A DNA stretch of 64,000 bases from Amycolatopsis lexingtonensis. Lineage in GTDB: Bacteria > Actinomycetota > Actinomycetes > Mycobacteriales > Pseudonocardiaceae. The DNA is taken from NCBI RefSeq assembly GCF_014873755.1, contig NZ_JADBEG010000001.1, forward strand, positions 4,776,501 to 4,840,500, read 5' to 3'. Positions 1 through 7,929 of the stretch are shown here, one piece after another. Both the position numbers and the translations under genes were made by a program. Every line of letters begins with the position of its first letter. Positions within the stretch are counted from its first letter, which is position 1. The notes under the pieces were generated by a model. That model made no database searches. It was not told the DNA's origin and saw only the letters and a list, made by a program, of their open reading frames with translations.

Positions 1-874
1 CCTCGGCGAGCGCGGCCCGCTGGTCGACCAGGACCTTCGACAGCGACGCCAGCTTGTCCACATTGGACTCCAGGGCCGCCTTGTTGTCGTTGACGAACGT
101 CTGGACGTCGCCGAGCGCCCCGCCGAGGGACTGCAGAGCCGCGCCGACTTCGGAGGAGTCCGCCGCGAGGAACTGGCTGACGTCGGCGACGCGGCCGTAG
201 AACTCGTTGAGCTGCTGGTCGCTCTGGGCCAGGGCGCCGGTGAAGGAGTTGAGGTTCTGCACGGTCGAGAACAGGTCGTCCTTCGAACCGTCCAGGGTCT
301 TGGCGAGTTCGGCGAGCTGCCCGACCGTCGAATTCAGCGAAGCGCCGTTGCCCTTCAACGTGTTCGCCGCGGTGTCCAGGACGCCGGACAGCGCGCCGTC
401 CTTGTTGGCGCCGTTCGGACCGAGCGCCGTCGACAGCTTGTCCAGGCTCGAGTACAGGTCGTCCAGTTCCACCGGAGTCGCCGTGCGGTCGCGCGGGAGG
501 ACCGTCCCGGTCGCCAGCGTCGGGCCGCTGTCGTAGGCCGGGGTCAGCTGGACGTACCGGTCGCTGACCAGGCTCGGCGCGACGACGACCGCGCCGACGT
601 CGGCGGGCAGGGACACGTCGTCGTCGACGCGCATGTCCACGCGCACCGCGTCGCCCTGCGGCGTGACGCCGGTGACCTGCCCGACCGGCACGCCGAGCAC
701 CCGCACCGACGAACCGGCGTACAGCCCGACGGTCTTGCCGAAGTACGCCGACAGCGTCGTGCCAGTGGCCGCGCGGAACACCAGCCACAGCCCGGCGGTG
801 ACGACCAGCGCGACGATGCACGCGAACGCCAGCCACGTCACCAGGCTGCGCCCGCGGTAGGTGCGGATGGTCAT
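1..874 (-). CDS. Mce-family protein, fourth in operon (MceD position), 3' end outside window
   Basis: Substrate-binding subunit of an Mce lipid/steroid importer, probably anchored in the membrane and reaching into the cell envelope. The visible 291 residues begin MTIRTYRGRS, followed by one hydrophobic anchor at about residues 11-33. The MlaD/Mce beta-domain follows (SAYFGKTVGLYAGSSVRVLG and on to about residue 115), then a long helical region rich in Asn, Leu and Ala. The ATG overlaps the stop of the upstream mce gene in an ATGA tetranucleotide, so the genes are translationally coupled. Fourth place after the two permeases fits mceD. The C-terminus and the expected mceE/F genes lie beyond the window edge. 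Confidence 0.9.
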   Translation of the reverse strand, partial: MTIRTYRGRSLVTWLAFACIVALVVTAGLWLVFRAATGTTLSAYFGKTVGLYAGSSVRVLGVPVGQVTGVTPQGDAVRVDMRVDDDVSLPADVGAVVVAPSLVSDRYVQLTPAYDSGPTLATGTVLPRDRTATPVELDDLYSSLDKLSTALGPNGANKDGALSGVLDTAANTLKGNGASLNSTVGQLAELAKTLDGSKDDLFSTVQNLNSFTGALAQSDQQLNEFYGRVADVSQFLAADSSEVGAALQSLGGALGDVQTFVNDNKAALESNVDKLASLSKVLVDQRAALAE

Positions 875-1902
875 CGGCCGCCCACCCCCTGGTTCGGCGC
901 CGCGATCGGCGGGGTGCAGCCTTCGGGGTTGATGGTCACGACGCCGGCGTTGATCGTCGGCGGCAGCAGCCCGCACAGGTAGCCCTCGAACCAGCGGCCG
1001 TTGCCGGTGGCGTTGGCGCCGACGCGGGCGAACGGCGCCATCAGCTGCAGGCTCTTGTCGAGGTTGCCCTGGTTGCGCTGCAGGATGTCGGTCACCTTCC
1101 CGAGCTTGTCCAGCGTCGGTTTCAGCTGCGCGCGGTTGTCCTGGACGAGCCCGGTCAGCTGCTGCGAGAGCTGCTGGGTGCCGGTGAGCAGCGCGTTGAT
1201 CGCCTTCTTGCGGTTCTGCAGCTCGCCCAGGAGCAGGTTGCCGTCGCTGATCACGCGCTGCAGCTGGGCGTTGCGGTCGGACAGCGTCTTCGACACCTGG
1301 CTCGTGTTGGCCAGCAGCGTGTGCAGGTCCGCGTCTCGGGAGGAAACCGTCTTCGCGAGGGACGACAGCCCGTTCAGCGTGTCCTTCAGGTACTGCGGGC
1401 TGTCCTTGAGGCTGTCGGACAACGCGTTGAAGCTGTCCGCGAGCTGCTTCGTGTCGATGTCGCCGACCGTCGTCGACAGCTGCTCGAAGGCGTCCTGCAG
1501 CTGGAACGGCGTGCGCGTGCGGGCCTGCGGGATCGTCGCGTCCGGTTCCTGGGCGCCGCCGCCCTTCGGGTCGAGCGCGAGGTACTTCTCCCCCAGCAGC
1601 GTCTTGATCTCGATGGACGCCGTGGTGGCGTCGCCGACCCGGACGTCCTTCACCCGGAACCGGACCAGCACCTGCTTACCGGCCAGCTTCACCGAGGACA
1701 CCGTGCCGACCTTCACCCCGGCGACCTCGACCTCGTTGTCCGGCGCGAGACCGGCGGACTCGCCGAAGTACGCCGAGTACGTCGTGCCGTTGCCGAAGAA
1801 CGGGAGCTGGTCGGAGAAGTACGTGGTGGCCGTGACGAGCACGATCAGCACGAGCGCGACCGCGCCGACTCCCGCCTGGTTGCGTTCCTTCAGCGGCTTC
1901 AC
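871..1902 (-). CDS. Mce-family protein (MceC position)
   Basis: Third Mce substrate-binding subunit of the importer, 343 residues. I chose the GTG start VKPLKERNQA because it overlaps the upstream stop in a GTGA tetranucleotide; a longer upstream frame exists but runs inside mceB. An N-terminal membrane anchor (about residues 11-30) precedes the Mce domain (about 37-115, including GLAPDNEVEVAGVKVGTVSS) and an extended coiled-coil-like helical region with a Gln/Leu-rich stretch. A conserved Cys pair lies in the C-terminal segment (YLCGLLPP and GCTPP). It probably forms part of a hetero-hexameric tunnel with its operon partners, as known for Mce complexes. Confidence 0.9.
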   Translation of the reverse strand: MKPLKERNQAGVGAVALVLIVLVTATTYFSDQLPFFGNGTTYSAYFGESAGLAPDNEVEVAGVKVGTVSSVKLAGKQVLVRFRVKDVRVGDATTASIEIKTLLGEKYLALDPKGGGAQEPDATIPQARTRTPFQLQDAFEQLSTTVGDIDTKQLADSFNALSDSLKDSPQYLKDTLNGLSSLAKTVSSRDADLHTLLANTSQVSKTLSDRNAQLQRVISDGNLLLGELQNRKKAINALLTGTQQLSQQLTGLVQDNRAQLKPTLDKLGKVTDILQRNQGNLDKSLQLMAPFARVGANATGNGRWFEGYLCGLLPPTINAGVVTINPEGCTPPIAAPNQGVGGR

Positions 1903-2936
1903 GGACCACACCTCTCCGCGCGCTGCGTGCCGGGGATCGGGACGATCGGCAGGGTGATGTCGAGCGAGGAAATGCCGATGGTGCCGGTGATCCCGCACAG
2001 GTAGTAGTTGAACCAGCTGCCGTAGCTCAGCGTCCGGGTGAACTTCTGCAGGTTGCCCGGCAGCACCTCGAGGAGGTGGTTGAGCAGCTGGCCGGAGTCG
2101 CCGAGGTTCTGCGACAGCACGCCGAGCTGGGCGACGTCGTCCTTGAGCGCCGGGCGCGCGTCCGCCAGCAGGCCGGTCGTGGACACCGCGAGGTCGCCGA
2201 GCGCGCTCACCGCGTCGCCGATCGGCTTGCGCTGCTCGGCCAGGCCGCTGACCAGCTTCTGCGTCTGCTCGATGAGGTCGCCGAGCTGCGGGCCGTGGGC
2301 GTTGACCGTGCCGAGGACGGTGTTGAGGTTCGCGATGACCTGGCCGATCACCTGGTCCTTGCTCGCGATCGCCGTCGTCAGGGACGCCGTGTGCTGCAGC
2401 AGGCTGGTGATCGTGCCGCCCTCGCCCTGGAAGACGCTGATGATCTCGGCCGAGAGCTGGTTGACGTCCTTGGGGCTCAACGCCTTGAACAGCGGCTTGA
2501 ACCCGTTGAACAGCACGGTGAGGTTGAGCGCGGGCTTGGTGCGCTCGGGCGGGATCGTGCCGCCGTCTTCCAGCGCCTTCTGCCCCGGGACGTCGGTGCC
2601 GAGCGCGAGGTAGCGCTGGCCGACCAGGTTGCGGTACTTGATCGTCGCGGTCACCGTCTCCGGCAGCCGGTAGGCGTGCTCGACGTCGAACCGCACCTGC
2701 GCCAGGTTGCGCTCGCCCTCGACCACCTCGATCGCGTCGACCTGCCCGACCTTGACCCCGGCGATGCGGACGTCGTCGCCTTCCTTGAGCCCGGACGCGT
2801 CGGTGAACTTCGCCAGGTAGCCGGACGTCTCGCCGAAGTTCGTGTTCGCGATGGTGGCCGCGAGGATCCCGGTGAACAGCACGGTGACGACGGCGAAGAC
2901 CACGAGCTTGATCAGGGAGGGGACGAAGCTCCTCAC
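1899..2936 (-). CDS. Mce-family protein (MceB position)
   Basis: Second Mce subunit, 345 residues, GTG start overlapping the mceA stop as GTGA. An N-terminal anchor (VRSFVPSLIKLVVFAVVTVL and on to about residue 28) is followed by an Mce domain (ASGLKEGDDVRIAGVKVGQV region, about 45-120) and a long alpha-helical part. The C-terminus has the Cys-containing segment YYLCGITGT and a final CGP. Length and architecture match MceB proteins of mycobacterial mce4. The gene is embedded in a tightly overlapping operon, so stoichiometric co-production with the other Mce subunits is expected. Confidence 0.9.
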   Translation of the reverse strand: MRSFVPSLIKLVVFAVVTVLFTGILAATIANTNFGETSGYLAKFTDASGLKEGDDVRIAGVKVGQVDAIEVVEGERNLAQVRFDVEHAYRLPETVTATIKYRNLVGQRYLALGTDVPGQKALEDGGTIPPERTKPALNLTVLFNGFKPLFKALSPKDVNQLSAEIISVFQGEGGTITSLLQHTASLTTAIASKDQVIGQVIANLNTVLGTVNAHGPQLGDLIEQTQKLVSGLAEQRKPIGDAVSALGDLAVSTTGLLADARPALKDDVAQLGVLSQNLGDSGQLLNHLLEVLPGNLQKFTRTLSYGSWFNYYLCGITGTIGISSLDITLPIVPIPGTQRAERCGP

Positions 2937-4255
2937 TTCAGCTCCACCTCCGCCCCGCGGTACAGCGGCCCGACGAGCAGGCCTGCCCAGCCGGGCACGT
3001 CACCCGGCGCGGTGCCGAGCGCGGGCGAGGCGAGCAGGTCGATCAGGTCGTTCTCGTAGGCCGAGCCGACGATCGTGCCGTTCCCGCCGATCGCGCCACC
3101 GCCGGCGGGCAGCTCCTCGGGCGGGTACTTCGGCGGCGGGGGCTTGGTGGAGCCGTCCTTGATCGCGCCGTCCGGCGGGTACTGCGGCCACACCCCGGGG
3201 TGCGGGACGCTCGGGTAGCAGCGCGGCCCGCGCTTGTCCTCGTACTTCGGCTCGTCGACGCCGGGGAGGTACTTGCCGCGGCTGGCGGCGAACTCGATGG
3301 TGACCCGGCTGACCTCGGGGTGCGCGGTGCCCTTGCCGAACGCCAGCTCCGCGCGCGGGACCGACTCCGCGAGCTGCCGCATCAGGCACGGGTACTCGGG
3401 CGCGTACTTCGCCAGGACGTCGAGCGTCGGCTGGATCGCCGTGGTGAGCCGGATCAGGTTGTCCTTGTTGACCTGCAGGAAGTTCGTCAGGTCCACCGAA
3501 GCCGCGGTGACGGTGGCGTAGAGGTCGCTCAGCTGCGCGCGCTGGTCGACGATCGTGCGGCTCGTCGTCGTCAGGTCGGACAGCGCTTCGAGCAGGTCGG
3601 GCGCCGCCTTGTCGTAGGTGTCCGCGACGTTCGCCAGCCCGGTGATGTCAGCCTTCACGTCCGGCAGCGACGGGTTCAGCTTGCCGAGGTAGTCGCTCAG
3701 CTGCACGAGGGTCTGGCCGAGCTGCTTGCCGCGGCCCTCGAGCGCGGTCGACACCGCCGTCAGCGTGCTCGACAGCTTCTCCGGCTGGACGGCCTGCAGC
3801 AGCGGCATCACGTCGTCGAGGACCTTCTGCAGCTCGATCGCGGCGCTGCTGCGGTCCTGCGGGATGACGTCGCCGGCTTTGATCGGGCCTTCGGAGGTCT
3901 CGGGCAGCTGCAGGGCGACGTACCGCTCGCCGAACAGGGTCTTGGGCAGCAGCCGCGCGGAGACGTTCTTCGGGATGACGTGCGTCTTGCCCGGGTCGAG
4001 GGCCAGCTCCAGCTCGGCGTGGTCGCCCTTGGCCTGCACCGAGCGGACTTCGCCGACGAGCATGCCGCGGACCTTGACGTCGCCGCCCGTGCGCAGCTGG
4101 CTGCCGACCCGGTCGGTCTCCAGCTTCACGAGCGTCACCGGCGTGAACGCCTTGTTGTAGACGGCGAGCGTGAACGCGATGAACAACGCGGCCACGAGCA
4201 GGAAGGCGAGCCCCAGCACCTGGTACCGGAGCCGCTGCCAGAGCTCGCGCCTCAT
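2933..4255 (-). CDS. Mce-family protein (MceA position)
   Basis: First Mce subunit after the two YrbE permeases, 440 residues. The ATG (MRRELWQRLR) overlaps the yrbE4B stop as ATGA. The anchor is at about residues 12-32 and the Mce domain at about 40-118 (TGGDVKVRGMLVGEVRSV). A long helical segment follows, then a Pro/Gly-rich C-terminal tail (about 350-440) containing YPPDG and KPPPPKYPP-like stretches. Such tails are usual in MceA proteins and are probably envelope-exposed. Position directly after yrbE4B defines it as the A subunit. Steroid specificity is inferred from the neighbouring catabolic genes, not from this sequence alone. Confidence 0.9.
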   Translation of the reverse strand: MRRELWQRLRYQVLGLAFLLVAALFIAFTLAVYNKAFTPVTLVKLETDRVGSQLRTGGDVKVRGMLVGEVRSVQAKGDHAELELALDPGKTHVIPKNVSARLLPKTLFGERYVALQLPETSEGPIKAGDVIPQDRSSAAIELQKVLDDVMPLLQAVQPEKLSSTLTAVSTALEGRGKQLGQTLVQLSDYLGKLNPSLPDVKADITGLANVADTYDKAAPDLLEALSDLTTTSRTIVDQRAQLSDLYATVTAASVDLTNFLQVNKDNLIRLTTAIQPTLDVLAKYAPEYPCLMRQLAESVPRAELAFGKGTAHPEVSRVTIEFAASRGKYLPGVDEPKYEDKRGPRCYPSVPHPGVWPQYPPDGAIKDGSTKPPPPKYPPEELPAGGGAIGGNGTIVGSAYENDLIDLLASPALGTAPGDVPGWAGLLVGPLYRGAEVELK

Positions 4256-5103
4256 CCGGAGATCCTCACCGTCGTGTTCGCGCCCCAGATCGCCAGCGAC
4301 AAGAAGAAGTCCAGCACCGAGATCAGCACGATCGACGTCCGCACCGCGCGGCCCACCGCGACGCCGACGCCCGCCGGGCCGCCGCTCGCGTTGAAGCCGT
4401 AATAACAATGGGACAGGATCACGAGCACGCTGAAGACGATCACCTTCCCGAACGACCAGAGGACGTCGCCGGGTGGCAGGAACAGCGTGAAGTAGTGGTC
4501 GTAGGTGCCCGCGGACTGGCCGTAGAGCCAGATGGTGATCTGGCGGGACGCGAGGTAGCTGGAGAGCAGGCCGACCGCGTACAGCGGGATCACCGCGGCG
4601 ACGCCGGCGAGCACCCGCGTGGTCACCAGGTACGGCATGCTCGGCACGCCCATGACTTCGAGCGCGTCGATCTCCTCGGAGATGCGCATCGCGCCGAGCT
4701 GGGCGGTGAAGCCGCAGCCGACGGTCGCGCTCAATGCGAGCCCGGCCGACAGCGGCGCGACCTCGCGGGTGTTGAAGTAGGCGGAGATGAACCCGGTGAG
4801 CGCGGCCGTGCCGAGCTGGTTCAGCGCGGAATAGCCCTGCAGGCCCACGATGAGACCGGTGAAGAGCGTCATCCCGATCATCACGCCGAGCGTGCCGCCG
4901 ATGACGGCGAGACCGCCGGTGCCGAAGCAGACTTCGGTGAGCAGCCGCAGCGTTTCCCGGCTGTAGCGGCGGATCGTGCGCGGCGACCAGGCGAGCGCTT
5001 TCGCGGCGAACGCGAGCTGCTTGCCGAGCCCTTCCAGGCTCTGGCCGGGGCGCGCGATGTACTCGAGCGTCCGGTCGGTGGTGTCGAGGGGCTCCGCCGT
5101 CAT
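4252..5103 (-). CDS. yrbE4B: MlaE/YrbE-family ABC transporter permease, second copy
   Basis: Integral membrane permease of the Mce importer, 283 residues. The start ATG (MTAEPLDTTD) shares one base with the upstream permease stop. The MlaE signature EEIDALEVMGVPSMPYLVTT lies in mid-protein, and there are about five to six hydrophobic segments (for example GLAVIGGTLGVMIGMTLFTG and VIVFSVLVILSHCYYGF). It is expected to pair with the YrbE4A copy and an Mkl/MceG ATPase encoded elsewhere, because no ATPase gene is present here. Assignment to the mce4-type group rests on synteny with the steroid genes at 5971-10113. Confidence 0.9.
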   Translation of the reverse strand: MTAEPLDTTDRTLEYIARPGQSLEGLGKQLAFAAKALAWSPRTIRRYSRETLRLLTEVCFGTGGLAVIGGTLGVMIGMTLFTGLIVGLQGYSALNQLGTAALTGFISAYFNTREVAPLSAGLALSATVGCGFTAQLGAMRISEEIDALEVMGVPSMPYLVTTRVLAGVAAVIPLYAVGLLSSYLASRQITIWLYGQSAGTYDHYFTLFLPPGDVLWSFGKVIVFSVLVILSHCYYGFNASGGPAGVGVAVGRAVRTSIVLISVLDFFLSLAIWGANTTVRISG

Positions 5104-5891
5104 CACATGGCCTTCGGCGGGACGATCCGCAGGTAGATCGCGGTGAGCACGACGTTGATGAGGAACAGCAGCAGGAACGTGATGACGACGGCCTGGTTGA
5201 CCGCGTCGCCGACGCCCTTCGGCCCGCCCGCCGGGTTCAGCCCGCGGAACGCCGCGACGACCCCGGCGACGAAGCCGTACAGCAGCGCCTTGATCTCGCT
5301 GACCCACAGGTCCGGCACCTGGGCGAGGGCGTTGAAGCTGGCCAGGTACGCGCCGGGCGTGCCGCCCTGCAGGACGACGTTGAAGAAGTAGCCGCCGAGT
5401 ACGCCGACGACGCTGACCAAGCCGTTGAGGAGCACCGAAACGACCATCGCGGCGAGCACCCGCGGCACGATGAGGCGCTGGATCGGGTTGACGCCCAGCA
5501 CTTCCATGGCGTCGATCTCTTCGCGGATCTTGCGCGCGCCGATGTCCGCGCACACCGCGCTGCCGCCGGCGCCCGCGACGAGCAACGCCGTGATCAGCGG
5601 GCTCGCCTGCTGCACGATGGCCAGCGCGCTGGCCGCGCCGGTGAACGACTGGGCGCCGATCTGCGCGGTCAGCGAGCCGAGCTGGAGTGCGATGACCGCG
5701 CCGAACGGGATGGCCACCAGCGCGGTGGGCAGGATCGTGACGCTGGCGAAGAACCAGCACTGCTGGATCCACTCGCGGAACTGGAAGGGGCGTTTGAAGA
5801 TCGCGCGCAGGACCTCCCACGAGAGGGTCGCGAGCCGCCCGACCTGGGTCAGGGCCGCGGTTCCCGGGAGCGTGCCGGTACTTTCGCTCAC
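5103..5891 (-). CDS. yrbE4A: MlaE/YrbE-family ABC transporter permease, first copy
   Basis: Permease subunit opening the mce operon, 262 residues from the GTG at 5891. I chose this start because GGAGG stands four bases upstream; an ATG 45 bases earlier would add residues unlike the family. The MlaE signature EEIDAMEVLGVNPIQRLIVP is intact and several membrane spans are visible (SVTILPTALVAIPFGAVIAL; ITFLLLFLINVVLTAIYLRI). The 79-bp gap upstream probably carries the operon promoter. In M. tuberculosis the same gene (Rv3501c) sits beside hsd4A, fdxD and fadE26/27, exactly as here. Confidence 0.88.
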   Translation of the reverse strand: MSESTGTLPGTAALTQVGRLATLSWEVLRAIFKRPFQFREWIQQCWFFASVTILPTALVAIPFGAVIALQLGSLTAQIGAQSFTGAASALAIVQQASPLITALLVAGAGGSAVCADIGARKIREEIDAMEVLGVNPIQRLIVPRVLAAMVVSVLLNGLVSVVGVLGGYFFNVVLQGGTPGAYLASFNALAQVPDLWVSEIKALLYGFVAGVVAAFRGLNPAGGPKGVGDAVNQAVVITFLLLFLINVVLTAIYLRIVPPKAM

Positions 5892-5952
5892 CACACCTCC
5901 CAGTAGTAGTCGCTCACCCCCGAGTCTTCTCCACACCCGGTGCCCGATTTTC

Positions 5953-5967
5953 GTTAGCGGTGTTAAC
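5953..5967. promoter_or_regulatory. Imperfect inverted repeat in the yrbE4A leader
   Basis: GTTAGCGGTGTTAAC has matching GTTA/TAAC ends and lies in the 79-bp gap between the short-chain dehydrogenase stop and yrbE4A. It is a candidate operator or promoter element for the mce operon. It does not fit the KstR consensus spacing, so its regulator is unknown. Confidence 0.25.
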
Positions 5968-5970
5968 TGA

Positions 5971-6729
5971 TCAGAAGTTCAGGGCGTGCGAGGCCGTGGC
6001 TCCGCCGTCCGCGACGAACTCCGCCCCGGTGCAGTAGGCGCTTTCGTCACTGGCCAGGAACAGCACCAGCTTCGCGATGTCTTCCGGCTGCCCGACCCGG
6101 CCGAGGGCGACCTTCTTGCCGACGTAGGACATGTCGACTTTCTGGCCGCCGGCCGCGGTCGAAACCATCTGGGTATCGATCGCGCCGGGGTGCACGGAGT
6201 TGACCCGGATGTGCTTCTTGCCGAGTTCCATCGCCGCGACCTTGGTCATCCCGCGGATGGCGAACTTGCTCGCGGTGTAGGCGACGAGGTACGGCATCCC
6301 GGCCAGACCCTCCACAGAGGACACGTTGACGATGGAGCCACCGCCGGCGGCGGTCATCGGTTCAACGACCGAGCGCATCCCGAGAAACGCCCCGATCTGG
6401 TTCACCCGGATCACGCGTTCGTAATCGGCCAGCGTCGTCTTGCCCAGCTCGGAGAAGTGCAGGATGCCCGCGTTGTTGACCAGCACGTTCGGCGCGCCGA
6501 ACTCGGTGCGCACGCGCTCGACGGCGGCGGCCCAGTCGTCCTCGCTGCCGACGTCGAGGTGCTGGTAGACGGCGCTCTCGCCGAGTTCGGCGGCGAGCTG
6601 CTTGCCCTCGTCGTCCAGGATGTCGGCGACCAGCACCTTCGCGCCCTCGGCGACGAACGCGCGGGCCGCGGCCTCGCCCTGGCCGCGCGCGGCCCCGGTG
6701 ACGATGGCGATCTTCCCGTCCAGCCTCAA
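5971..6729 (-). CDS. Short-chain dehydrogenase/reductase (steroid-locus SDR 1)
   Basis: Classical NAD(P)-dependent short-chain dehydrogenase, 252 residues. The Rossmann motif TGAARGQG is at residues 11-18, NNAG at about 85-88, the catalytic Ser at about 137-138, and the pair Y151/K155 in YTASK. An Asp at the end of beta-2 (VADI, about residue 36) suggests preference for NAD. It overlaps the upstream dehydrogenase by 4 bp (ATGA), so both are made from one transcript. In the M. tuberculosis mce4 locus only one SDR sits here, so this is an extra member. Its resemblance to 3-alpha/17-beta hydroxysteroid or glucose-type dehydrogenases makes a steroid alcohol substrate plausible but unproven. Confidence 0.85.
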   Translation of the reverse strand: MRLDGKIAIVTGAARGQGEAAARAFVAEGAKVLVADILDDEGKQLAAELGESAVYQHLDVGSEDDWAAAVERVRTEFGAPNVLVNNAGILHFSELGKTTLADYERVIRVNQIGAFLGMRSVVEPMTAAGGGSIVNVSSVEGLAGMPYLVAYTASKFAIRGMTKVAAMELGKKHIRVNSVHPGAIDTQMVSTAAGGQKVDMSYVGKKVALGRVGQPEDIAKLVLFLASDESAYCTGAEFVADGGATASHALNF

Positions 6730-7583
6730 GACTCCTCCAGGATTTCGGTGGCGGCGAACATCCGGCCGGGATCGCGCTCGGCGAAGAACGCGCTGACCGA
6801 CGTCTCGAGCTCGTCCAGGCTCCAGCGCCGCTCGATGCGCGGGGCTTCGACCAGGGAAACCGTGCCGCCGTGGACCACGAACACCTGGCCGTTGACGTGC
6901 TCGGCGGCCGGCGAGGCGAGGTAGGCGACGAAGGGGGCGACGTGCTCGACCGAGAGCGGATCGGCGCCTTCGGCAGGGGCGGCGCCGAACACGCCCTCGG
7001 TCATCGCCGTCCGCGCGCGCGGGCAGATCGCGTTGGCGCGGACGCCGTACTTGGCGAGGCCGCGGGCCGCCGACATGGTGAGCGCGGTGATGCCCGCTTT
7101 CGCCGCGGCGTAGTTGGGCTGACCGGGTGAGCCGATCAGGAACGCCTCCGACGCCGTGTTGACCAGCCGGCCGTACACCGGCTTGCCGTCCGCTTTGGAC
7201 CGGTCGCGCCAGTGCTTCGCGGCGTTGCGGGACAACAGGAAGTGCCCGCGCAGGTGGACGCGCAGCACGGTGTCCCAGTCGTCGTCGGACATCGAGAAGA
7301 GCATCTTGTCGCGCAGCACGCCGGCGTTGTTGACCACGATGTCCAGCCCGCCGAGGTCGAGCGCGGCCTGCGTGAGCGCGTCGGCCGTGGCCCGCTCCCC
7401 CACGTCGCCGGCGACCGCGACGGCCTTGCCGCCCGCCGCTTCGATCTCTTCGACGACGTCTTTCGGTTCGCCGATGTCGTTGACGACGACGGTGGCGCCG
7501 CGGGCGGCCAGCGCGAGCGCCTCGGCCCGGCCCAGCCCCGCGGCGGCGCCCGTGACGATCGCTGTCCTGCCGGTAAGGCTCAC
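6726..7583 (-). CDS. Short-chain dehydrogenase, Hsd4A-like (steroid-locus SDR 2)
   Basis: Short-chain dehydrogenase of 285 residues, positional counterpart of M. tuberculosis Rv3502c (Hsd4A), which acts as a 17-beta-hydroxysteroid / side-chain beta-hydroxyacyl-CoA dehydrogenase in cholesterol breakdown. The GTG at 7583 is preferred because GAGGAGG lies seven bases upstream; a longer ATG frame adds 22 unlikely residues. TGAAAGLG is at 11-18, NNAG at 85-88, S145, Y158 and K162, followed by a C-terminal extension of about 40 residues typical of the MFE-type dehydrogenase group. A degenerate KstR-like box lies 42 bp upstream. Confidence 0.87.
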   Translation of the reverse strand: MSLTGRTAIVTGAAAGLGRAEALALAARGATVVVNDIGEPKDVVEEIEAAGGKAVAVAGDVGERATADALTQAALDLGGLDIVVNNAGVLRDKMLFSMSDDDWDTVLRVHLRGHFLLSRNAAKHWRDRSKADGKPVYGRLVNTASEAFLIGSPGQPNYAAAKAGITALTMSAARGLAKYGVRANAICPRARTAMTEGVFGAAPAEGADPLSVEHVAPFVAYLASPAAEHVNGQVFVVHGGTVSLVEAPRIERRWSLDELETSVSAFFAERDPGRMFAATEILEES

Positions 7584-7624
7584 CGCGAGGCCTCCTCGTC
7601 GAGTCCCAGATGTCGGGCCTAGAC

Positions 7625-7638
7625 TAGAATCTGTTCTC
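7625..7638. promoter_or_regulatory. Degenerate KstR-like operator upstream of the SDR pair
   Basis: TAGAATCTGTTCTC matches the published KstR consensus TnnAACnnGTTnnA except at two positions. It sits between the ferredoxin gene and the GTG of the Hsd4A-like dehydrogenase, where a TetR-type repressor could block transcription of the two SDR genes. Compare the perfect copy at 7891. Confidence 0.55.
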
Positions 7639-7667
7639 GGTTTGGGCAAGCCTTTCAGTGAACGGCG

Positions 7668-7859
7668 CTAACCGACGATGAACAGGGCATTCTTCGGACA
7701 GCCCTTGACCGCATCGGAAACACGTTCTACCTGATCGGCAGGCACCGGGCCCGGCTGGATCACCAGGTTCTCGTCGTCGTCGAGGTCGAACACGTCCGGC
7801 GCGAAGCCCACGCACACCGCGTTCGCCTCGCACGCCAGCCGATCAACGCCGATCTCCAT
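7668..7859 (-). CDS. fdxD: Small 3Fe-4S type ferredoxin (FdxD-like)
   Basis: Ferredoxin of 63 residues of the kind that feeds electrons to cytochrome P450s. Cluster ligands are C10 and C16 (CEANAVC) and C54 in GCPKNA; the usual fourth cysteine is absent, as in 3Fe-4S ferredoxins. The ATG at 7859 is chosen for the GGAGGAAG directly upstream; ten extra codons are possible in frame. Its place corresponds to fdxD (Rv3503c) in the mycobacterial cholesterol locus, where a steroid C26 hydroxylase is the likely partner. No P450 gene is present in this window. Confidence 0.9.
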   Translation of the reverse strand: MEIGVDRLACEANAVCVGFAPDVFDLDDDENLVIQPGPVPADQVERVSDAVKGCPKNALFIVG

Positions 7860-7890
7860 GCTTCCTCCACCGCGCGAGCCCTGGTACAAC

Positions 7891-7904
7891 TAGAACAGGT
7901 TCTA
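7891..7904. promoter_or_regulatory. Perfect KstR-type operator in the fdxD/fadE26 divergent gap
   Basis: TAGAACAGGTTCTA is a perfect dyad (TAGAAC/GTTCTA around AG) and fits the KstR consensus TnnAACnnGTTnnA at every fixed position. It lies midway in the 70-bp gap between the ferredoxin (minus) and acyl-CoA dehydrogenase (plus) genes, so one bound repressor dimer could silence both directions until a steroid-CoA inducer accumulates. Confidence 0.82.
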
Positions 7905-7929
7905 CTATAACGCCGGATCGGGGTGACGG

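Noticed and set aside
5892..5970. KstR box for the mce operon
   Set aside because: The dyad at 5953-5967 lacks the AACnnGTT core, so I do not call it a KstR site.
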